Of a stretch of 64,000 bases of DNA, positions 1-9,140 are shown one piece after another. The position numbers and the translations under genes are program-made. Position 1 is the first letter of the stretch. Every line of letters begins with the position of its first letter. This DNA is from Lunularia cruciata (lineage: Eukaryota > Streptophyta > Marchantiopsida > Lunulariales > Lunulariaceae), in contig OX419757.1 in the NCBI GenBank assembly GCA_948567375.1, positions 42,470,001 through 42,534,000 on the forward strand. Reading direction: 5' to 3'. The notes under the pieces were generated by a model that was not told the origin of the DNA, did no database searches, and saw only the letters and a list, made by a program, of their open reading frames with translations.

Positions 1-136
1 GAGTGTAGAGAAATCTTCGTGAGAGTGAGGGTACAGGCCGAAGCCCAATCTTAACTCATAGTGGATGTCACGTCGCGCTCGAGTTATTAGCCTATCCACC
101 TAAATTGCAAAGCACATCCAACGAGGTTGTCACTAG

Positions 137-232
137 GGGTTAAAATCCTGGCGAGACAGCTCTGCAGCTCTTCAGCTCTTTGATGCCGGCCTGATCGGTG
201 TACCTGTGATTCAGGACGGTTCTGTTGATTAA
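137..232 (+). CDS. Possible 3'-terminal exon of an unidentified gene
   Basis: After a candidate acceptor (TTGTCACTAG, ending at 136) there is an open frame of 31 codons ending in TAA at 230-232. The peptide ends LFDAGLIGVPVIQDGSVD and has protein-like composition. A frame open from base 1 (peptide ECREIFVRVR) ends at a GT at 31 that could be the matching donor, giving a phase-0 intron at 31-136. The rest of the gene would lie left of the window. I do not recognise the family. The call rests only on the open frame and plausible splice sites. Confidence 0.25.
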   Translation, partial: GLKSWRDSSAALQLFDAGLIGVPVIQDGSVD

Positions 233-2640
233 CACCCCCCCTCTGACGTGTTGCTTTTACCTTGGTGATTGTTGTAAATCAGACTTTTACCTTAGTGCTT
301 CTTGTAAATTAGACTAGAGGATTAGGAATTCGTTTGGACACAGCAGGAATGGAGATACAAGTTACATACAGCTCTGGAGATATACATTACAGATATCCTT
401 CGCGGTAGCCTCTCCCAATTCATTGACATATAAATTTGCATTTGTTATTTGGACTTGTATCATTTGTTTCCCGTGGATATGGATGATCAGCGCACTCGTT
501 GAATCTCCTCTTATGTAGAACGCGGTTGAAGCTGTCGTGGAGATACACCTGTACTCTATTGGTTTTAGTTGTTATTGTGGTTGTAATGTGTATGGAGTTG
601 ATCTTGGTAAAGGAAAATCCGTTATTTGTTTATTTATTTATATATTCACACAATGAACACAAGCGATATTTCTATGATGTGCATTTTCATCGTTTTTTTT
701 TTGTTAAATCATTTTGACATTCCAAAGTTTACTAACCATGATAAATCTAATAAGTGTCTAGTTATCATAATTTCTTTGGATAACGTACATGTCATTTATG
801 ATCTGTTGAATCATTTTGATACTCAAAAAATTCCTAACTACGTTGTATCCAACAAGAATTTGATTACCACCATCACATTTGGATAAGATACAAATGGATT
901 GACAAAGGATACTTATGTAGCATATGCTAATTGGGTATTCCCGATTTGAAATATTACTATACTAATATATTTCTTTCCTGATCTCCCATCTAAATGACTG
1001 TTTAATCAATCTCTTATAAATTCCTCAGCATCGGACATTGAATATGACTTGGAGTCGGTGAAAACTAAGCAGTCAGTCATCTTCATACTCACCTCCCTCA
1101 CCATATCCAAAGTTATGGCCGGAGAAAACTCTTGATCAATGATTCTTCTCAAGCGCACACAGATGATAAAAAGAAGGATGGGAAGACTCCATCCAACAAT
1201 CCATAAGGGAAAATAGAGTTAAGTTTCAGTAACATCGAAATGAGAAACTTGTCCTACTGCACGTATGGATAGTCTATCGCGTAGAGCCATAGTTTACCCA
1301 TATTTTTAAGTAAACGAAGTTATCGTCGATGGCACGTTTTTCGGTAAGCTTCATGCCTTGAGAGGTGCAGTTGTCCTTCTTCTGGACAGGGAAAGGGGCG
1401 GCACGAAATCATCAGCAAGCCCGGTAAGCGCGAGAAAACATCAGTTGGGATTTCCCTGCTTCCAAGACCGTCTCAGCAAGAGCTACAAAATGCACGCTCC
1501 ATTCAACGAGAGATAATCATCTCCCATTATGGATCCTGAAACCTCGCATCAGAGATAAGAGATAGGTATTTTGTGCAAGTAATAGTCACTTCAATATAAA
1601 AAGACACTCGTCAAAGTTGAATCTCACTAGAGTCCTGATGTGAGGTAACGAACACTTTAGTTAGGAATTTTTAATTGTGAAACTTGACAAGATCCCGTTG
1701 AGAATGCTCCGCTAAAAAATTCCAGCTTGCTCTTGTGATAGCTTTGTATTGCGCGTATATATGAGATAAGATGTATTTTGCAAGTAGATGATGCTTTGAC
1801 GCTTTATATTTTTTGTAAGTTTTATTGTAAATAGTTGATGCTGTGAACGCCTTGCTTTATGTGGTCTGTGTGGCGCATTGGAGCTGTTGTAAACTTGTCA
1901 AAAGCTATCCTGATCATTGGGTGCTTTTTATTTCTTGTGTAGGATCACTGTTCATACAAAAGGTAATTGGGTCACCTCTTGAGTATGATATGTATTTAAT
2001 TATAAATAATTAGACTGTTAGTGCATATAAGGAGGAAATCAGATTTATGAACTGGTAGGAACACACAAAAGTTATTAGATATGACAATAATAGATAAAAT
2101 AATAATGATTTACAACTAAGTAAATATAAGATGAACAGAATCTTAGCCGGGGTTAATGTAGCTAGTTATTATCTATAATATAGTTAATCCATTTAAAGAT
2201 ACTCTCCTTCAACAATTAATTACTGATTGTAATTTTTATTTGAAGATTAAAACAAATACCTCGTGTTACGTCAGTGATAAGGTGAGGAATTTCTCTATTT
2301 ACATATCCTTCAGAAAATCAAGCTTTTCCTCATTCCTCCACAAATATCAGATGAATTATGAGTGTTTTTAACTATTTTATGAAAGATCTTTATGCTAGAA
2401 CCTTACGGAAGGAATATACCCACATAATTACTCTATTTCCATTCAATCAGGTGATTGCAAGTGTATCCATACTAAGATTTCATCTAAGATTCTTATTACT
2501 GCTCACTAATGATGTCATTAAAGAAGAAAATTGAACAGGACAGTTAATATCGTTGACTACCTTCATTGTCATCAGTTTATCACTAGTTAGTACATTTGCT
2601 TGTGATAGCACATTTGGACAATTACTTCCGCTGGAAAGAA
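233..2640. other. AT-rich intergenic stretch with no supported gene
   Basis: The two short plus-strand ORFs at 499-886 are low-complexity and hydrophobic and have no recognisable motif. One minus-strand segment (1218 down to 1006) stays open for 70 codons. It has a hydrophobic stretch (FPLWIVGWSLPILLFIICV) followed by a basic and then an acidic region. It has no upstream start, because a TAA precedes it in frame, and no acceptor I can defend. It may be a decayed membrane-protein exon. Confidence 0.3.
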
Positions 2641-2646
2641 GGCAAC

Positions 2647-2715
2647 CGCGTAGAACAATTGAAGGAGGGGAAGACCCATCAAGCCATACAAGGGAGAGAC
2701 CAAAAAGGTAAAATG
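2647..2715 (+). repeat. Direct repeat, left copy, flanking the RT-like pseudogene
   Basis: This block of about 69 bp, with the core CATCAAGCCATACAAGGGAG, recurs in the same orientation at 3933-4001 with a few substitutions. The pair brackets the minus-strand reverse-transcriptase-like pseudogene. It could be the terminal repeat of a small element or a local duplication. No target-site duplication was resolved. Confidence 0.55.
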
Positions 2716-2776
2716 GGGCTAAGCCCCAATAGAGTCTATATGAGAATTCTGCCCTTCCGTACCTAAGATATTTGAG

Positions 2777-3570
2777 CTATGCAAGTTGTAGACCGTACGG
2801 TTTACACACAACTGGAGCAACCGAAGAAACATTACCTAATGTGATTGCTCTCCTATAAATTGCACAGCCACTGCACTCTACAACAGCCATTGCCCTCTGT
2901 AGAGCAATGGACACATGTTGTCTAAAATATGCTACAAAGTATGAGAGTGAGAATGGTACCCCCTGGCGCCTAACATGATAAGCTCTCATGCACTCCTTGA
3001 CAAATGTGTTAAATGATGTGTCCTTTGGAGCTCCATATAACTCCAAGGCTAGAGGAACAAAGAGGTGACCTTGCTGCATGCCCCTATACTTGGAGACCTT
3101 GCAACCTGTTGCTGCACTTGCCGCCCATCCAAGAGGATGGGTAATCACTCTCTCCAAAACTATATCTCACGTAGGGTTCGTAACCACGACGTCCGCTAAT
3201 GTCACCTGATCATCTCGGACCAAGTAAAAGTTTGCCCTGACACGTGATGTCTTCAAAGCATACGGACACTCCCTCCAAGCCAAGTATCCACTCTTTTGTA
3301 CCCTAGCAAACACTATGTCCCTAATAGCATCATGGGTAGCTATTCTATGTCCTCCAAAAGGACACCATGTCATATGAACCGCTGCTGCATCTAGTGTAGA
3401 ACCACACACACAAGTGAGTAATGAAGATGCAAATGGGTGGACCAAACCTAAGCCAAACCTCATCGCTGCAGAGAAAGTAACTGCTGCAAGTCAAAATGCC
3501 CTAATGCACGATCAAGATCGGATCCAAGAGCTTGCACCCTTGTTGAAGCAAGAGTGAAGACATGCTCTAG
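2777..3570 (-). pseudogene. C-terminal part of a reverse-transcriptase-like retroelement protein, broken
   Basis: Two open stretches in one minus-strand frame (3463-3167 and 3157-2777) are separated by a single in-frame TGA (3167-3169), where CGA (Arg) is likely ancestral. The first has a Cys/His pattern (CVCG, then H..WCPFGG, then H-D-A-I-R-D). The second has KVSKYRG, PLALELYGA and VSIALQRAMA. This order resembles the domain after the RT in some eukaryotic non-LTR-type RT proteins: a zinc-knuckle-like CxCG..D..H...C..GG..R.DA.RD, then a region ending in VALQRAQA. Coding similarity continues upstream to about 3570 in another frame, implying a frameshift near 3464. The catalytic RT core is absent, so this is a truncated dead copy. 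The family call is from pattern memory only. Confidence 0.5.
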
Positions 3571-3932
3571 TAGCCTAAGGAATGGACGAGTTGACTAAGA
3601 GAGAATGTAGTGTATGCTCACACTGTCGCTCCATCAAGGAAGACTATAAACCTCTGGTCTAATCTGATAATAGTGAAGCAAAAGGTGGAAAATTCTCTCG
3701 TACTAGTAGGGATAGACTATCTCTCATCTACCACAATGACATTTGGAGAGAGAAGGATCTCCCCTCCACCTTTATCACATAAGTCTCCAAAATTGGCCTC
3801 TCAACAACCACAAAATGAGAAGACACTCTTTTCATGAAAGTGTTCAATGTTTCAGTCCAATTAGCCACTACTCCAATTAGCAAATTTCCACCATAAAATT
3901 ATTGCTATTTTTCTTATTGGAAATAAGGACGA

Positions 3933-4001
3933 CCACGTAGAAAAAATCAAGGATGGGAAGACCCCATCAAGCCATACAAGGGAGAGATGAAAAAGCTAAA
4001 A
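3933..4001 (+). repeat. Direct repeat, right copy
   Basis: Partner of 2647-2715 in the same orientation. By eye about four fifths of positions match over about 69 bp. Confidence 0.55.
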
Positions 4002-6480
4002 GGTTTTTCTCATTTGGATGGTCCTTTTGCTTCAATGAAGGACATGAATATGAAGGCGACAAAAATGCAAAACATTTTGCTTGAATTATATGTTGTACCT
4101 CCTACAAGGCTAAATCATAAGACGTTCGATTTCCACCACAACACTAGGAGGTTTCAAAATTAGATTTGACGGATGTCTAGGGGATAATAACAAACTTCAT
4201 AACTTTTTTAGTGAACTCTGTAGCAAGCTGTGATGGTAATAAATGAATGCTTTGTAAAATTAATTACGAGTATTTCATCCAAGTCATGTTCATTTATAAG
4301 AATCAAGCACAATGTTATGGAGATTTGGGAATGCCTTATCAAAATAAATAATTGTCAAAAGGGGGGTGTGGTTTCTTGAGAAGATGGCCACTTGGTTGGG
4401 TGAGTTGGTCTTGGAGTGGGTTTTTTGAAATTTTTGGGGGGATCCAAAATGCCTGACCTCAACTTTTCAAATTCTCAACTCAAATTCACCATCCCAAGTG
4501 CAAATGTGGCCTCTATCAATTAAGTAAAATGGCGGTTTAGTAGTTTGCATTGGTGTGGTGGTTCATTTCCATAGATTGGTGTGGCAAAGGATCGTGAGAG
4601 TTATGGAAAATGATCCATGCCGCCCCATGGCAACCAAGAAATTAAATTGGGGTGGAGGAATTTTACTCCAAAAGTGCAACAAAATTTTTGCAATGGGAGC
4701 TAAAGTAGCTTGTTGCAATGAAAAAGGCTCAATTTTGAATGCAGATACAATGGTGCATCGCCATGCAAAACCTATACACTCACCTTTGGATTTGCAACAT
4801 GAAGAACCATTAGGGAAATTTTGAGAACTATTGAGGATGGCTCCTACCATGCTTGGTAAAACCAAAGAGGATGAATGGCAATGCACCATTATGGCCAAAT
4901 CCTAGATTATTTGGAGGACCATGAGCATTTTGCATAGATTCATGGTGGAAATTGCAAAAAGCACATTCAAAAATTAATGGCTTTTAGTTTCATAGCAACA
5001 TTTTTAATCCAAGAAGGGCACAAGTTTCCTATTTCTATGATAGGTGATAGGCTTTACAAGAAATGGTTGAGGTACATAAAATAGTACAAAGAAACTCAGG
5101 AGCTTAAGAAGAAGGCTAACGGAGAGGGTCTCACATAGAAGGAATATGGCAAGGAGTGGAGAACTATAGAAGATAAATTGAATGGAATGTGCTTGCATTT
5201 TGGAAGCCATGTTCAGGAACCAAGCAAACATTAGTCCACCTCCTTTGATAAGTTTGGGAAATTTAAATCCCAATTCAAGTGAGGTTGGTATCGAGGAGGT
5301 CCATGAAGGTGCAAAGGCTCTTAATTCCCATCTCCCCTGGAGGTGGTGCTCTTGGACTCGTGCCTAGTTTGTCCCAAACACCCAAGGAGCAGAAAATATA
5401 CTTAACGTTTACATAGACAATGGAATCCAATCACCCGAGGATGAGTCACCATATGTTGCACTAGTAGAGGACTCACATTTTGTTACACCATCTCCTTTAA
5501 CTTCTATAGGGGATGGGTACAAGTGCTCTTTCCTTGACCAAGAAGGAGAACATGACCCAAAGATGAGAAAAGGTGGAATATCAGCAAGTAAGGTATCTTG
5601 GATATCATCAAGTATGTCATTGTCTCAATTTAGCCAAAATTACCATGTTGAAGGTAGATACTATAGAGGCTAAGGAGAGGTTATGACTAGCTAAACCAAA
5701 AGCCACCAACATGAGGAAAAGAGAGAAAACAATGATGAAAATGGAAGTAGAGCGTGTTAGATTAAAAACAAAGAAGATGAAAATTGAAATTGAGAAGAAA
5801 TTAAGTGCAGATAAAATGAAAGCTAAGCAGACAAACACAAATTCAAGGAGAAGAGTCTATACTCAAAGCACACTCATGAAATCAAAATGATTCTTCTATA
5901 GGTAGGAAAATCTCCTAAGGAAATAAGCCAATATTTCAAAGTGCTAACTCAAGTTCAACGTGAGGATCTTACTCCAAACTCATCATACTCTACTGATAGC
6001 AAATAGCATACCACCATGTAACTTAAGTATTTTTCTAATAAAGTTGCTTATGACTCTCTATGGAAAAAGATGTTGCTCATTGGTGCTAATTGCCACTCAT
6101 TGGCACTAGACATTTTGCTCTTTGACACCCAATACCGCCCAATGCCATGCAACATCGCACCCCAAAGTTTTTGTTGATTGGAGTGGCGCCGGGTGGGTTT
6201 TGGCCAATGCTTGATGGCTCATGTAGGTGCTAAGTGATGCGTATTGTTGGCATGTAGGCGCCCAATGCCACGTGTTGACACTCAATGCCACTAGGATTTA
6301 AGGTTGTAAAATCGGTTCTATTCAGAGCGATGCATGATGGCACTTGTTTTTTGTGGGTAGCGCGTGTAGGCATTGGATGATGCTTTGTTTGATGCAAAGG
6401 CACATATGGGTGATAAAGTTTTAGCACAAGTGATCAAAACACATGAAAAATAGATATGAGTGATAAAATTTTAGGGTAAA
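4002..6480. other. Degenerate mobile-element-like sequence, unassigned
   Basis: Open stretches of 60-110 codons occur on both strands (for example 4555-4824 plus) without recognisable motifs. The best coding-like piece is the coiled-coil segment listed separately at 5645-5890. Composition and scattered stops resemble the repeat arms rather than the gene island. I assign no function. Confidence 0.3.
5645..5890 (+). pseudogene. Charged coiled-coil ORF remnant
   Basis: The frame from ATG 5645 runs 81 codons to TGA 5888-5890 and has one internal TGA at 5684. After the internal stop it is strongly Lys/Glu/Met-rich (MMKMEVERVRLKTKKMKIE, then IEKKLSADKMKAKQ), as in a long amphipathic coiled coil. 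Such segments are common in transposon-encoded plant proteins, but I cannot place it in a family. The surrounding frames are broken, so it is probably not expressed as a protein. Confidence 0.3.
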
Positions 6481-6519
6481 ATAGTGGTACATAAAATGTG
6501 TATAAATGTGATAAATGTA

Positions 6520-7541
6520 CATAAGATGTATATAAATGTCGAGCAAGTAAATCATGTCATTATAATAGAGGAGAAGGAGGTGAAGAGGATAAGAGATGCA
6601 ACATGGTGTCTAAGTGTTGCTATTGCGTCATCAAATCTACAACAATATAATGATGTTGAATCTTAAATGGACTCAATGACCACCAAAGGGGTCACTTTCT
6701 CTCATCCAAGTCTTGGTGCTTGATAATGCTAGCAAGAAGAGAATATAGTTCACTACTATAAAAACTTAGTCTACCAGATGTCCACTCCTATTCTGTCCAA
6801 CTAACATTAGGCCTATCATCATGGGCAAATCTGTCCAAAGCACTCATCAAATGGTTGAATGACCAAGTGTATGATGCTCTCTTTACCCTATAAGGATGGA
6901 AGTGGGTAGGGTGGATAGCACCATATAGATGGTTTCAATAATAAGAGAGTGCATAGTTGTCTAGGATCAAAAGATCACAAAGAGGTAAACCTAATGAAGT
7001 GATATGCTCATATGATCTAGCTCTAAGTCCTCTGAACTCATCATCTCATTGGACACCTATAGAACACAAACATGCCATGAGGCGAGACCCAATGTGAACT
7101 CCCTCTGGGAGTCCTGACCACTGCCACATGCTCTATAGCAACCACTCCACTCCATTTGGAGTCAGATCTATCCATAAGATAACCTCAAAGCTTAGCAAAC
7201 AAAACTGAATGAAATGGCAAACACCAAGACGTGCGACCTACCCTACATGCCCTAATTGTGTGTGAGAGCACCAATCATGCCTAGTCATCCAACACTCCCA
7301 TGCATGGAAACCAATACCATGAACCCATAATGATGCCAAACAAGTAACATCCACAACAATAATCCTCTTCTGTAGGAAGCTTGGGAAGAGAATGCGTGGA
7401 ATATACTCTTTTGATAGACAAAGCCATTCTCTAAACCCAATTTAAGTCCCTTGAGTCTCCACACTATGAGGTACCGCATGGGTGGCATCTATCACAAAGG
7501 TGGCATTGGTTTGGGTCTACATCTCATTGCGGGTATGGTTT
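6520..7541 (-). pseudogene. Unassigned mobile-element ORF, distal part (left copy)
   Basis: Minus-strand coding-like blocks with few stops run from the chromovirus A insertion leftwards. They include EYIPRILFPSFLQKRIIVV, WVHGIGFHAWECWMTRHDW and RVKRASYTWSFNHLMSALDR. The intervening stops are TGA, TAG or TAA in a single dominant frame, suggesting one eroded ORF. With element A and one TSD copy removed, an open frame continues from the 13.2 kb side for about 17 codons across the empty site. This therefore looks like the downstream part of the minus-strand ORF seen at 13.2-15.67 kb. No known domain was recognised. Confidence 0.35.
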
Positions 7542-7546
7542 GGCAA
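7542..7546 (+). repeat. Target-site duplication of element A, left copy (GGCAA)
   Basis: GGCAA immediately precedes the 5' LTR and is repeated at 13190-13194 right after the 3' LTR. It is a perfect 5-bp TSD as expected for a Ty3/gypsy integrase. Confidence 0.95.
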
Positions 7547-7616
7547 TGTAACAATATGGAGTTTAGTGACGAAGTTAGTCGGGCTTACCAAGTAGATAAT
7601 AAGACAAAATAGCCTA

Positions 7617-7629
7617 GAATATTCTAGAA
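7617..7629 (+). promoter_or_regulatory. Perfect three-unit heat-shock element in the 5' LTR
   Basis: GAA-TA-TTC-TA-GAA matches nGAAnnTTCnnGAAn exactly. It lies about 230 bp upstream of the LTR TATA box. The identical site in the 3' LTR is at 12837-12849. In element B the first GAA is AAA, leaving TTCnnGAA. Confidence 0.6.
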
Positions 7630-7690
7630 GCATCTAAGAAGCTTCTTAGGAAGCTTCCCAACTAGCTAACTTGCGCCCTAAGCAGGTAGC

Positions 7691-7717
7691 TTCTAGAAGG
7701 AAGCTTCTAGAAGCTTC
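7691..7717 (+). promoter_or_regulatory. Four-unit heat-shock element plus adjacent pair in the 5' LTR
   Basis: TTCtaGAA (7691-7698) is followed after one base by GAAgcTTCtaGAAgcTTC (7700-7717), four alternating units at perfect 5-bp spacing. Further two-unit sites are GAAgcTTC at 7638, 7650, 7760, 7772 and 7831, TTCtaGAA at 7751 and GAAacTTC at 7819. The four-unit site is conserved in both LTRs of element B (42429-42446 and 47643-47660). Confidence 0.6.
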
Positions 7718-7857
7718 TAACTAGCTTAGCTTGCACGCCAAGTAGGCGGCTTCTAGAAGGAAGCTTCTTGAGAAGCTTCCTAGTTAACTTGGCTTGCACT
7801 CCAAGAAAGCGGCTCAAGGAAACTTCTTGAGAAGCTTCAAGGGTCTTGTATGCTACC

Positions 7858-7865
7858 TATAAATA
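7858..7865 (+). promoter_or_regulatory. LTR TATA box
   Basis: TATAAATA in the distal part of the LTR. It is kept in element B (42589-42596) and in the C/D and D LTRs. Confidence 0.75.
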
Positions 7866-7970
7866 CCAAGGCCGAAGCTCATGCTAGGCATTCGGAGTTT
7901 TCCCTCATTCAAGTGTCCCAATGTGAGCTTCCATTCTCCTATTTCTCTCCTCGGTTTTGGTCTTTTACAT

Positions 7971-7982
7971 TGGTATCAGAGC
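7971..7982 (+). other. Primer-binding site for initiator tRNA-Met
   Basis: TGGTATCAGAGC, one base after the LTR, is the usual plant complement to the 3' end of initiator tRNA-Met. Element B has the same 12-mer at 42702-42713. Copies C and D carry degraded versions. Confidence 0.9.
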
Positions 7983-8240
7983 AGGAATGGGATGGATGGA
8001 ATTTATAGACCACCAAATCCACTTCCGCCAAACCATTGGGACTTTCATGTCCAGATATTACCAAAGCATCGTTTCACACAATTCATCACCTCACGCTTTG
8101 GGCAGGATTTTCTACATATGATCACCGTGTCAGAGGAACCCTTGATACTTCCAGTTATAACTTATGGAGAACGGTGGACGTGTTGTATCTACGTGTTAAT
8201 CAACTAGATAAATTGCAGGTAGTGGAATAGAGTAGTAGCG

Positions 8241-9140
8241 ATGGCGGCAATACCGGATGTTATCCTTGCAATGCAACAACAAATCGAGCATCTTACTCGA
8301 TTGTTGGATGAACGAGACCAGCAACGACGAGAACAGATAGACAGAGCGCCAGTTCGAGATGGAGAAGATCACATTTGATTTCCGAAACCCAAGGTGTTTG
8401 AAGGCAAGAATCTTCCAGGCACAGTGGAGAATTTTGTGTTTGACTGTGAACGTTACTTTGAAGCCACCAATCTTCAAGACGAACGGAAATAAATTCTCTT
8501 GGCTTCTAGCCAATTGGATGGAGTGGCAAAACTTTGGTGGCGATTCCGAGTAGAAAGAGCTGAACGACAAATTGTTACACCAATTTTTACATGGGCAGAA
8601 TTCAAGGATGCAATACTTGGTCGATTTTAGACTATAAATGCCACCCGAGCTGCACGAGATAAATTGGCGGAGTTGAGGCAGATTGGCTCAGTGAGAAGCT
8701 ACATCACACAATTTCAGAATATCATCATGCAAATTCCAGATATCCAAGAAGGTGAAGTTCTGGATCGATTTGTGCGAGGATTGAAGTCACGAACCAGATT
8801 GGAGGTGACCATGCGAGAGCCACAGAATGTAGAACAAGCCATGCAATTGGCTGAGCGTTTTGATTCCTTAGTTGCGACAACTTGGTCTCGACCTCGACCT
8901 ACACAAAACCCACCAGTACCACGAGTGGAAGAACCGGTACCAATGGAGATTGATGCTATCCAACGAAGACCACTTGGCACAGCAGATAGAGAAAGATTAC
9001 AACAAAATGGAGGTTGTTTTTATTGTCGCTAGTTGGGGCATCGCATTGCTGAATGTCCACTCAAGAATGGACAACCTCGACAAGTTGCCCAAGTGGAGGT
9101 TGTGAAGCGGAATGATCAGGGAAACGAGGAATCCCAGTAG
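8241..9140 (+). pseudogene. Chromovirus A gag (capsid/nucleocapsid), with nonsense codons
   Basis: The ATG at 8241 (MAAIPDVILAMQQQI) starts a 300-codon frame after a leader of about 260 nt. It has a retrotransposon gag core (FEGKNLPGTVENFVF, then VRSYITQFQNIIM, then DRFVRGLKSRTRLEV). A nucleocapsid zinc knuckle follows near 9015-9056 (CFYC....GH....C). Internal stops are TGA 8376, TAA 8490, TAG 8628 and TAG 9030. The natural end is TAG 9138. Copy B reads CAA at the position of 8490 and has an intact knuckle at 9030, while 8376 and 8628 are nonsense in both A and B. The knuckle change in A looks like a small compensating indel pair. Confidence 0.85.

Larger units (their letters stand above)
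7547..7969 (+). repeat. 5' LTR of element A
   Basis: It begins TGTAACAATATGG and ends TTTTACA (TG...CA). A TATA box (TATAAATA, 7858-7865) marks the likely start of the RNA. The U3 part is built from diverged repeats of GAAGCTTC and TTCTAGAA, forming heat-shock-element arrays (listed separately). Confidence 0.95.

Noticed and set aside
499-886. Two overlapping plus-strand ORFs (72 and 86 aa)
   Set aside because: AT-rich, hydrophobic, with no motif, splice sites or homology I recognise. Consistent with chance in low-complexity DNA.
7617-7838. Repeated GAAGCTTC/TTCTAGAA words as a CRISPR-like or satellite array
   Set aside because: Spacing and units are irregular and confined to the LTR U3. 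They are better explained as diverged LTR subrepeats forming heat-shock-element half-sites.
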